A stretch of DNA of 64,000 nt from Flavobacterium sp. UBA7663 (lineage in GTDB: Bacteria; Bacteroidota; Bacteroidia; Flavobacteriales; Flavobacteriaceae): assembly GCF_002483315.1 (NCBI RefSeq), contig NZ_DLHR01000020.1, positions 137,821-201,820 on the forward strand, written 5' to 3'. The notes under the pieces are model-generated. The model did no database searches. It was not told where the DNA came from and worked only from the letters and a program-made list of their open reading frames with translations. A program made the translations under genes and the position numbers. Position 1 is the stretch's first letter. Every line of letters starts with the position of its first letter. This document shows, piece after piece, positions 6,991-14,464 of the stretch.

Positions 6991-8493
6991 ATGGAAACTA
7001 CACATTATATAAGTTCAGATTTATTGTCTATCGACATGATTAACGAGATTGTTTTTCAAGGAAAACAGTTGGCATTATCAGAGGAAGCTATCGTAAACAT
7101 TGAGAAATGTAGAAAATACTTAGATGATAAAATGAAATCGAACTCAGATCCAATTTACGGAATTAACACTGGATTTGGTTCGTTATGTAATGTGAAGATT
7201 TCGAATGAAAATTTATCAAAACTTCAAGAGAATTTGGTAAAATCGCATGCTTGCGGAACAGGAGAGGAAGTACCTCATGAAATTGTAAAAATCATGTTGT
7301 TATTGAAAATCCAATCGTTAAGCTACGGACATTCAGGTGTTCAATTAGTAACGGTGCAACGTTTGATTGATTTTTATAATAATGATATTTTTCCAGTAAT
7401 TTATACACAAGGTTCGTTAGGTGCTTCGGGCGATTTAGCTCCGTTAGCGCATTTATCGTTACCATTATTAGGAGAAGGCGAAGTGTATTTAGATGGTTTC
7501 AGACAACCTTCAGCTAAAGTACTAGCGAAATTTGGTTGGGAACCAATCGTTTTACAATCGAAAGAAGGTTTGGCGTTGTTGAACGGAACACAATTCATGA
7601 GTGCTTATGGTGTTTATTGCTTGATTAAAGCAGAGAAAATTTCGTATTTAGCAGATGTAATCAGTGCAGTTTCATTAGAAGGATTTGATGGAAGATTAGA
7701 ACCATTTACAGATTTAATTCACTTAGTTCGTCCACACAAAGGTCAAGTACAAACCGCTGAAAGAATGCGTGATTTGTTAGAAGATAGTGAAATTATTGCA
7801 CAACCAAAAGTGCATGTGCAAGATCCTTATTCTTTTAGATGTATTCCGCAAGTACATGGTGCTTCGAAAGATACGATTGATTATGTAAAGAAAGTATTCC
7901 GTACCGAAATCAACTCGGTTACTGATAATCCAAATATTTTCGTAGGAGAAGATTTGATTATTTCTGGAGGAAATTTCCACGGACAACCATTGGCTTTAGC
8001 GTTAGATTTCTTAGGAATAGCATTGTCAGAATTAGGAAGTATTTCGGAAAGAAGAACCTATCAATTGATTTCTGGACTAAGAGGTTTACCAGCGTTTTTA
8101 GTAAACGACCCAGGATTGAATTCAGGTTTCATGATTCCACAATATACAGCGGCAAGTATCGCGAGTCAAAACAAACAATTAGCAACTCCGGCAAGTATTG
8201 ATAGTATTGTTTCGTCAAACGGACAAGAAGATCACGTGAGCATGGGAGCTAACGCAGCTACTAAAACCTTACGTATTATTGAAAACGTAGAACGCATTTT
8301 AGGAATTGAATTATTAAACGGTTCGCAAGCTTTAGAATTCAGAAGACCATTACAATCAAGTGAATTTATTGAAAGTTTTGTAAAATCGTATAGAGAGGAA
8401 GTTTCGTTTGTATCGGAAGATAGAATTTTACATTACGATATTGAAAAATCGGTTTCGTTTTTGAATAGCTTTCAAATTGAAATGGAAGATTAA
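6991..8493 (+). CDS. hutH: Histidine ammonia-lyase
   Basis: A 500-residue member of the aromatic amino acid lyase family. It deaminates histidine to urocanate, the first step of histidine use. The self-forming MIO cofactor comes from Ala145-Ser146-Gly147 in GSLGASGDLAPLAH. Other active-site motifs are the Tyr-containing loop YGINTGFG near residue 51 and the later SGGNFHGQPLALALD and NGQEDHVSMGANAA. I chose ATG 6991; a TTG 36 nt upstream is in frame but would add a non-conserved tail. No other hut gene (hutU, hutI, hutG) is adjacent, so the pathway is dispersed. Tyrosine/phenylalanine lyase activity is less likely but is not excluded by sequence reading alone. Cytoplasmic. Confidence 0.92.
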   Translation: METTHYISSDLLSIDMINEIVFQGKQLALSEEAIVNIEKCRKYLDDKMKSNSDPIYGINTGFGSLCNVKISNENLSKLQENLVKSHACGTGEEVPHEIVKIMLLLKIQSLSYGHSGVQLVTVQRLIDFYNNDIFPVIYTQGSLGASGDLAPLAHLSLPLLGEGEVYLDGFRQPSAKVLAKFGWEPIVLQSKEGLALLNGTQFMSAYGVYCLIKAEKISYLADVISAVSLEGFDGRLEPFTDLIHLVRPHKGQVQTAERMRDLLEDSEIIAQPKVHVQDPYSFRCIPQVHGASKDTIDYVKKVFRTEINSVTDNPNIFVGEDLIISGGNFHGQPLALALDFLGIALSELGSISERRTYQLISGLRGLPAFLVNDPGLNSGFMIPQYTAASIASQNKQLATPASIDSIVSSNGQEDHVSMGANAATKTLRIIENVERILGIELLNGSQALEFRRPLQSSEFIESFVKSYREEVSFVSEDRILHYDIEKSVSFLNSFQIEMED

Positions 8494-8512
8494 TACAAAG
8501 TATATAAAATTA

Positions 8513-8540
8513 AAAAGCTCAAGATTTTCTTGAGCTTTTT
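8513..8540. terminator. Bidirectional terminator between hutH and the DUF1304 gene
   Basis: Stem AAAAGCTCAAGA/TCTTGAGCTTTT with a TTT loop and T tract, A-rich on the other side. It sits between convergent genes. Confidence 0.85.
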
Positions 8541-8903
8541 TTATAAAAATAGAATTGTAATAATAGTTATAATTGCAGGAAGTGCTTGCACATAAAATAT
8601 TTTTTTTGAAGCAGAATACGCTCCGAAAATTCCAGCAACCGACACACAACAAAGAAAGAAGATAGCTATATTTTTGCTCCAAATTTCATCAGAAATAGCT
8701 AAAGACCAAAGCAACCCTGCTGATAAAAATCCGTTATACAAACCTTGATTTGCTGCTAAAACTTTTGTTTTTTCGAATAAATCTTCAGGAATAGTTCGGA
8801 ATACTTTTTTGGCACTGGTTGTCCAAGCAAACATTTCTAACCATAAAAAATATAGGTGAAATAAAGCTATAATTACGATAAGTATTTTACTGATGAAATG
8901 CAT
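8541..8903 (-). CDS. DUF1304 family membrane protein
   Basis: A 120-residue protein with four predicted hydrophobic segments (about residues 5-23, 52-70, 77-94 and 101-119) and the family motif HLYFLWLEMFAWTT plus NQGLYNGFLSAGLLW. DUF1304 proteins are small inner-membrane proteins of unknown function. It is the last gene of a minus-strand run of small membrane proteins, separated from the TMEM175-like gene by 3 nt. The stop codon directly abuts the terminator shared with hutH. Confidence 0.85.
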   Translation of the reverse strand: MHFISKILIVIIALFHLYFLWLEMFAWTTSAKKVFRTIPEDLFEKTKVLAANQGLYNGFLSAGLLWSLAISDEIWSKNIAIFFLCCVSVAGIFGAYSASKKIFYVQALPAIITIITILFL

Positions 8904-8906
8904 ATT

Positions 8907-9488
8907 TTATTCTTTTTCGTTAAAAGTGCGTTCAATTCTCTTGTCTGGAATTAACCAAATTAAAGCAACCAAAATATAAATGGCTCCTGAAATTTCAACA
9001 GAATATTTGGTTACAATAACAGCGATTAGATATAAAACTACTGATAATTTTCCTTTGTAATCTTTTCCAATAGCTTTTGAAAGAGCTGAGTCTTTTCCGT
9101 GGTCAATTAAAATTAATCGTTGCAGAATGAAGTAGGCAAAAGCGTTCATCAATAAGACAATTCCGTATAGCATCATTGGAAAAGAGGCAAAATGGTGTTC
9201 GCCAATCCAAGCCGTTGTAAAGGGAATCAAGGATAACCAAAACAGTAAATGTAAGTTTGCCCAAAGTATTTTTCCATTTACATTTTTTAGTGAATGAATT
9301 AAATGATGGTGGTTGTTCCAATAAATTCCGACATATATAAAACTTAATATATAACTTAGAAACTTATGCGATAATTTAGTAACGGCTTCAAAGGTAGTAT
9401 CATCCGGAACTTTGAACTCCAAAACCATAATGGTGATTATAATGGCTAAAACGCCATCGCTAAAGGCTTCTAATCGGTTTTTGTTCAT
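8907..9488 (-). CDS. TMEM175-family (DUF1211) membrane protein, probable K+ channel
   Basis: A 193-residue integral membrane protein. The N-terminus NRLEAFSDGVLAIIITIMVLEF carries the RxxxFSDGVxAI signature of the TMEM175/DUF1211 family, whose bacterial members form tetrameric potassium-permeable channels. Five or six hydrophobic segments follow, and the protein ends in a charged tail (PDKRIERTFNEKE). It lies 3 nt from the DUF1304 gene and 1 nt from the DUF421 gene, so it is very probably cotranscribed. Channel activity is inferred from the family. Confidence 0.85.
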   Translation of the reverse strand: MNKNRLEAFSDGVLAIIITIMVLEFKVPDDTTFEAVTKLSHKFLSYILSFIYVGIYWNNHHHLIHSLKNVNGKILWANLHLLFWLSLIPFTTAWIGEHHFASFPMMLYGIVLLMNAFAYFILQRLILIDHGKDSALSKAIGKDYKGKLSVVLYLIAVIVTKYSVEISGAIYILVALIWLIPDKRIERTFNEKE

Positions 9489-9489
9489 A

Positions 9490-10005
9490 TTAATTGTTTA
9501 GTTCTCCTAATGTTTTGTTTGCTTTTCTTTTGTGATGTGTTTGTTTTAAATTTTCATTTCCTGAAATAATACTAATATTTCCATCAATTTCAAACATGGC
9601 TAATTTCACATCTTTGTAATATTCGATTCCGTGCTCACGCATGGCTTCTTCTAATTCCTCTGCTGTAATTCCTAATCGTACAATAGTTTTAAATTCAATT
9701 TTTCCATTATGAATCAAAATTTCAGGTTTGTCCTGAACTAATTCTTTAATAAATTTTGATTTCAACATCACTTTCTTAAAAATATAATTTATTAAGAAAA
9801 GCGAAAAAGCAGCAATAATACCTCCATACAAAGAAGTATTAGATCCAACCATTGCATTTTGAACGGAATTACTAATCAATAAAATTAGAATAACATCTGC
9901 CGTATTAAGTTGTGAAAGCTCTTTTTTACCAAATATGCGCAATGCAATTATCATAAAAAAATAAACAGCTACACTTCTTAGAGTGATGTCGATATACGGA
10001 TTCAT
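9490..10005 (-). CDS. DUF421 (YetF/YcaP-like) membrane protein
   Basis: A 171-residue protein. Two or three N-terminal membrane helices contain the family motif RIFGKKELSQLNTADVILILLISNSVQNAMVG. They are followed by the cytoplasmic domain (about 75-171) with the pattern KPEILIHNGKIEF and ITAEELEEAMREHGIEYYKDVKLAMFEIDGNISII, typical of YetF-like proteins. Function is not established for the family; it has been tied to envelope and sporulation contexts in other phyla. It overlaps the small upstream membrane gene by 4 nt, which indicates translational coupling. Confidence 0.85.
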   Translation of the reverse strand: MNPYIDITLRSVAVYFFMIIALRIFGKKELSQLNTADVILILLISNSVQNAMVGSNTSLYGGIIAAFSLFLINYIFKKVMLKSKFIKELVQDKPEILIHNGKIEFKTIVRLGITAEELEEAMREHGIEYYKDVKLAMFEIDGNISIISGNENLKQTHHKRKANKTLGELNN

Positions 10006-10184
10006 TTTGTGTTTTTAAGTAAAACTACTATTAATGTAATGATTGCAATAGCTTCTGAAAGCATTCCTACAGTTAACATAATTCCAGCTCCAGGCCAATG
10101 CATAATTTTGAATAAAGAACCAATTATTGTAATCGCCATTCCTAAAAGGAATAAAACCAACGGAACTGTATATTGCTTTTTCAT
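10002..10184 (-). CDS. 60-residue two-helix membrane protein, GldL-like motif
   Basis: A very small protein with two hydrophobic helices (about 8-27 and 35-56). The linker IIGSLFKIMHWPGAGIMLTVG closely recalls the FKIxHWPGA motif at the start of the gliding/T9SS motor protein GldL, but the long cytoplasmic part of GldL is absent. It is the first gene of the four-gene membrane cluster and overlaps the next gene by 4 nt, which supports a real coding sequence. Its function is not known; it may be a free-standing version of the motif common in Bacteroidetes. Confidence 0.65.
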   Translation of the reverse strand: MKKQYTVPLVLFLLGMAITIIGSLFKIMHWPGAGIMLTVGMLSEAIAIITLIVVLLKNTK

Positions 10185-10212
10185 GACTTATTTAATTTTG
10201 GAATACTCTGAA

Positions 10213-11580
10213 CTATTTCCACTTAAAGTTCTTCTCAATTGCTTTAATCATTTCGCCTGCAATGTCTTTTTGAGTTGCACCTTCAATTCCTTCTAAACCA
10301 GGAGAAGAATTTACTTCTAACAATAAAGGTCCTTTTGAAGAACGAATAATATCAACACCAGCTACTTTTAAATTCATAGCTTTTGCTGCTTTAATAGCAA
10401 TTCTCTTTTCATCAGAAGTAATTTTTACTACCGAAGCAGTTCCTCCCATGTGAATGTTGGCTCTGAATTCTCCAGGAGCAGCTTCACGTTGCATAGCGGC
10501 TACTACTTTTCCATCTACAACAAAGAGTCTCAAATCTTTACCATTGGCTTCTTTGATGAATTCTTGAACTAAAATATTAGCGTTTAAGCTCTTGAATGCG
10601 TTGATTACGGATTCGGCAGCCTTTTTAGTCTCTGCTAAAACGACACCTTTTCCTTGTGTTCCTTCTAGTAATTTTACAATTAAAGGTGAACCACCCACCA
10701 TTTTAATTAAATCGTCTGTATCTAAAGGTGAATTGGCAAATCCAGTAGTTGGAATGTCTACACCGTTATTTAATAATAATTGTAATGAAAATAGTTTGTC
10801 TCTTGATTGCGTAATGGCAGAAGCGTTATTTAAAGCGAATACTTTTAAAGCCTCAAATTGACGCGTTAACGCACAACCATAATACGTCATGCTAGGACGA
10901 ATTCTCGGAATTACAGCATCAAAATCGTTTAGAACTTTTCCTCCACGATAGTGAATTTCAGGTTTTGTTGCGTCTAATTTCATGTAGCAGTATTTCAAAT
11001 TTAAGAAATGCATTTCATGACCTCTTAATTCGCCTGCTTCTAGAATACGTTTGTTGCTATATAATTCTGGATTACTCGCTAATAAACCAATTTTTAAACC
11101 TTTTTTGGATTCATTAGAAGCGTAATAATATTCTTTTAGTTTTTCGGTTGTAGGTTGTCCTAATAAATAACGTTGTTCAGGGTCAACTAAAACACGTCCA
11201 GACATTGCTTCACGACCTAATAGCATTCGGAAACCCATCGAATCACGGTTGGTAAGTGTAACCTCAATTTCCCAAGTTTTCCCACCAATTTCTAATTTGG
11301 TTTTGATAACATAACGTTGTTCTCTAAAACCACTAGAACTTTTAACGACTCTTTTATCAATTAAAGGAGCTTCACAATGAATTACTGCTTTTGCATTATT
11401 TTGAATTGGGTTGATATCAAATTTAACCCAACTTTCACTATCTTTTTCAAACGTAACAATATTGATAGCATGTAATGCTGATGTTTTTGCACCAGAATCA
11501 ACACGTGCTTTAATTGTTGGGATTCCTAAAGTAGGGAAGGAACACCATTCTTCGCTACCTACAATAACTTTGTCTAACAT
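10213..11580 (-). CDS. rimK: RimB-like aspartic protease / RimK ATP-grasp ligase fusion
   Basis: A 455-residue two-domain protein. Residues 1-145 are a retropepsin-like domain of the ATP-dependent zinc protease/RimB type, with the motif ARVDSGAKTSALHA (catalytic Asp) and FRMLLGREAMSGRVLVDP. Residues about 155-455 are a RimK-type ATP-grasp ligase (KIGLLASNPELYSNKRI, GTQGKGVVLAE, ANGKDLRLFVVDGKVVAAMQR, GVDIIRSSKGPLLLEVNSSPGLEGIE with Mg-binding Glu and Asn). RimK adds glutamates to the C-terminus of ribosomal protein S6, and RimB trims or regulates it. Here both are in one chain. It is monocistronic, next to clpC in the same direction with an 80-nt gap. Confidence 0.9.
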   Translation of the reverse strand: MLDKVIVGSEEWCSFPTLGIPTIKARVDSGAKTSALHAINIVTFEKDSESWVKFDINPIQNNAKAVIHCEAPLIDKRVVKSSSGFREQRYVIKTKLEIGGKTWEIEVTLTNRDSMGFRMLLGREAMSGRVLVDPEQRYLLGQPTTEKLKEYYYASNESKKGLKIGLLASNPELYSNKRILEAGELRGHEMHFLNLKYCYMKLDATKPEIHYRGGKVLNDFDAVIPRIRPSMTYYGCALTRQFEALKVFALNNASAITQSRDKLFSLQLLLNNGVDIPTTGFANSPLDTDDLIKMVGGSPLIVKLLEGTQGKGVVLAETKKAAESVINAFKSLNANILVQEFIKEANGKDLRLFVVDGKVVAAMQREAAPGEFRANIHMGGTASVVKITSDEKRIAIKAAKAMNLKVAGVDIIRSSKGPLLLEVNSSPGLEGIEGATQKDIAGEMIKAIEKNFKWK

Positions 11581-11653
11581 TTTTAAACGAATAAATTAAG
11601 AATCTAATGTAGTATTTTTTTTAATATAATTTTAAAATTGCATAAAATAAAAA

Positions 11654-11674
11654 AACCAAGCTATGAGCTTGGTT
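11654..11674 (-). terminator. clpC terminator overlapping its stop codon
   Basis: Stem AACCAAGC/GCTTGGTT with a 5-nt loop; on the minus strand it is followed by a long T tract. The TAG stop of clpC (11663-11661) lies at the loop edge, so the last codons form one arm of the terminator. Confidence 0.8.
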
Positions 11675-14210
11675 CTTCTAATTTCTTAATTTCTATTTTG
11701 AGTTCTTGAGCTGTTTCATCTAAGTCCATGAAAATTTGATCACCTTCATGAATTTTTTGAGTAATAATCTCTTCAGCTAGAGCATCTTCAACATATTTTT
11801 GAATGGCTCTTTTTAACGGACGCGCTCCAAATTGCTTATCAAAACCTTTTTCAGCAATGTAATCTTTGGCTGCTTCAGAAAGTTTTAGAGTATAACCTAA
11901 ATCTTTAACGCGGTCGTATAATTTGTCCATTTCGATATCAATAATTTTATCAATATCTTCTTTTTCAAGAGCATTGAAGACAATTACATCATCAATTCTG
12001 TTTAAAAATTCTGGAGCAAAAGCTTTTTTCAAAGCGTTTTCGATAATTCCTTTTGAATGTTCTTCTGTTTGTGCTTGTTTTGAAGCTGTTCCAAATCCAA
12101 CTCCTGTTCCAAAATCTTTTAATTGACGAGCTCCAACGTTAGAAGTCATAATGATAATCGTATTTCTAAAATCGATTTTACGACCTAAACTATCCGTTAA
12201 ATGTCCGTCATCCAAAACTTGAAGCATCATATTGAAAACATCTGGATGTGCTTTTTCAATCTCATCTAGAAGTACCACGCAATATGGTTTTCTTCTAACT
12301 TTTTCTGTTAATTGACCACCTTCTTCGTATCCAACGTATCCTGGAGGTGCTCCAACTAAACGAGAAATAGCAAATTTCTCCATGTATTCACTCATGTCAA
12401 TACGAACCAAAGCATCTTCAGAATCAAATAATTCTTTTGCAATAACTTTAGCCAATTGTGTTTTTCCAACACCTGTTTGACCTAAGAAAATAAACGAACC
12501 AATCGGCTTGTTTGGGTCTTTTAAACCAGCACGATTTCTTTGGATAGATTTTGCAATTTTCAATACCGCTTCGTCTTGCCCAATTACTTTACCTCTAATA
12601 AGTTCTGGTAAGTGAGCTAACTTATTACTTTCAGTTTGAGCAATACGATTTACTGGAATTCCTGTCATCATAGAAACTACATCAGCAACATTGTCTTCTG
12701 TAACGGTAACTTTGTTGTTTTTAGAATCTTCTTCCCATTGTTCTTGCGCAATTGCTAAATCTTTTTCGATGCGTTTTTCATCATCACGAAGTTTTGCGGC
12801 TTCTTCATATTTTTGTTTTTTAACAACCGTGTTTTTCAATTCGCGAACTTCTTCCAATTGACGTTCTAATTCCAAAATTTGTTTTGGAACATCAATGTTA
12901 ATAATGTGAACACGAGAACCTGCTTCGTCTAAAGCATCAATAGCTTTGTCTGGAAGAAAACGATCGGTCATGTAACGATTTGTCAATTTAACACATGCTT
13001 CAATTGCTTCTGGTGTATATAAAACGTTATGATGGTCTTCGTATTTTGGTTTGATGTTATTTAAAATGGTAATTGTTTCTTCAACAGATGTTGGTTCTAC
13101 AATTACTTTTTGAAAACGTCTTTCTAAAGCGCCATCTTTCTCAATATACTGACGGTATTCATCTAACGTTGTTGCACCTACACATTGAATTTCTCCTCGT
13201 GCCAATGCTGGTTTAAACATGTTGGATGCATCAAGAGAACCTGTTGCTCCTCCAGCACCTACAATAGTGTGAATTTCATCAATAAATAAAATGATATCAT
13301 CGTTTTTTTCTAATTCATTCATTACCGCTTTCATTCGTTCTTCGAATTGTCCGCGGTATTTTGTTCCAGCAACTAAACTTGCTAAATCAAGCGTAACAAC
13401 ACGTTTGTTGAATAAATTACGAGATACTTTTTTCTTAATAATGCGTAAAGCTAAACCTTCAGCAATAGCTGATTTTCCAACTCCAGGTTCTCCAATTAAA
13501 AGCGGGTTGTTTTTCTTTCTACGACTTAAAATTTGAGAAACACGTTCGATTTCTTTTTCACGTCCCACAACTGGGTCTAGTTTTCCTTCTTCTGCCATTT
13601 CGGTTAAGTCACGACCGAAGTTGTCTAAAACTGGAGTTTTTGATTTTTTATTGGTTTTTCCACCTGAAGGCGGATTGTTAAATGAGCTTTCTTTTAAACT
13701 GTCATCTTGTCCGGAATCGTCATTGAACGACTCCGCTTTTGGCAAGTTTTCTAAATAATCGTCTTCGTTTGTCATCATGGCTGTATACTGTTCTTTAACT
13801 GTTTCGTAATCGATTTTTAATTTACCCATCAATTTAGTTGTTGGGTCGTTTTCATTGCGTAAAATACATAGCAATAGGTGAGCGGTACTTATTTCAGAGT
13901 TGTTAAAAAGTTTCGCTTCTAGAAAAGTAGTCTTCAATGCACGCTCTGCTTGACGCGTAAGGTGCAAGTTTTTCTTTTCAATATTTTGAATGCCATTAGG
14001 GTTTGCAGGGCTTAGTATCTCTACTTTTTTTCGTAGGTGAGATAAGTCCACAGCTAAATTATTCAAGATGTTAATTGCTTTTCCATTGCCATCTCGAAGT
14101 ATTCCTAGCATTAAGTGTTCGGTACCAATAAAGTCGTGACCTAATCGTAAAGCTTCTTCTTTACTGTAGGTAATTACGTCTTTAACTCTCGGTGAAAAAT
14201 TATCGTCCAT
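11661..14210 (-). CDS. clpC: ATP-dependent Clp protease ATPase subunit ClpC
   Basis: An 849-residue class I Clp/Hsp100 unfoldase. The N-terminal double Clp repeat (about 1-145) begins VITYSKEEALRLGHDFIGTEHLMLGIL. The first AAA+ module has Walker A GEPGVGKSAIAEG. The UVR-containing middle segment (KKQKYEEAAKLRDDE) is the ClpC hallmark. The second AAA+ module has GQTGVGKTQLAK and the pore loop GAPPGYVGYEEGGQ. It feeds substrates to ClpP, which is not in the window. I took ATG 14210 (MDDNFSPRV); the frame stays open 16 codons further, but that part is hydrophobic and not family-like. An acidic, Ser/Asn-rich linker of about 45 residues (160-205) lies before the first AAA+ module. The gene is divergent from gyrA. 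Confidence 0.96.
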   Translation of the reverse strand: MDDNFSPRVKDVITYSKEEALRLGHDFIGTEHLMLGILRDGNGKAINILNNLAVDLSHLRKKVEILSPANPNGIQNIEKKNLHLTRQAERALKTTFLEAKLFNNSEISTAHLLLCILRNENDPTTKLMGKLKIDYETVKEQYTAMMTNEDDYLENLPKAESFNDDSGQDDSLKESSFNNPPSGGKTNKKSKTPVLDNFGRDLTEMAEEGKLDPVVGREKEIERVSQILSRRKKNNPLLIGEPGVGKSAIAEGLALRIIKKKVSRNLFNKRVVTLDLASLVAGTKYRGQFEERMKAVMNELEKNDDIILFIDEIHTIVGAGGATGSLDASNMFKPALARGEIQCVGATTLDEYRQYIEKDGALERRFQKVIVEPTSVEETITILNNIKPKYEDHHNVLYTPEAIEACVKLTNRYMTDRFLPDKAIDALDEAGSRVHIINIDVPKQILELERQLEEVRELKNTVVKKQKYEEAAKLRDDEKRIEKDLAIAQEQWEEDSKNNKVTVTEDNVADVVSMMTGIPVNRIAQTESNKLAHLPELIRGKVIGQDEAVLKIAKSIQRNRAGLKDPNKPIGSFIFLGQTGVGKTQLAKVIAKELFDSEDALVRIDMSEYMEKFAISRLVGAPPGYVGYEEGGQLTEKVRRKPYCVVLLDEIEKAHPDVFNMMLQVLDDGHLTDSLGRKIDFRNTIIIMTSNVGARQLKDFGTGVGFGTASKQAQTEEHSKGIIENALKKAFAPEFLNRIDDVIVFNALEKEDIDKIIDIEMDKLYDRVKDLGYTLKLSEAAKDYIAEKGFDKQFGARPLKRAIQKYVEDALAEEIITQKIHEGDQIFMDLDETAQELKIEIKKLEEPSS

Positions 14211-14391
14211 AGCATTAGTAATATAAGTAAAAGTACAAAATTCTATAAGGAAATACAAAAATCATACCTTATAAAAAGACAGATAGGCTAAATGACAAAA
14301 AATATTTGAAAAATGAAAGAAAGTAGGATAGGATTTATAAGCAATTTGTAAACAAAATTGTTAATAAATAGTCGAAATTATTGGTTCAAAA

Positions 14392-14424
14392 TTTGTGTTA
14401 AAAGTTCAAAAAGCCGTATATTGG
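14392..14424 (+). promoter_or_regulatory. Probable gyrA promoter (TTTG-N21-TATATTGG)
   Basis: TTTG at 14392-14395 is followed by 21 nt and TATATTGG, one mismatch from TAnnTTTG. The expected start near 14431 gives a leader of about 34 nt before gyrA. Confidence 0.5.
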
Positions 14425-14464
14425 CACGTTTTAGTACTAATATATAATTTTAATGTAAATACTT

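Noticed and set aside
14211..14258. 16-codon N-terminal extension of clpC
   Set aside because: The family N-terminus begins at MDDNFSPRV; the extension is hydrophobic and lies in the intergenic region divergent from gyrA.
14434..14450. CTAATATATAA upstream of gyrA, similar to the block shared by the two accessory units
   Set aside because: Only 11 nt match, all in AT-rich sequence, with no hairpin or second border; taken as chance.
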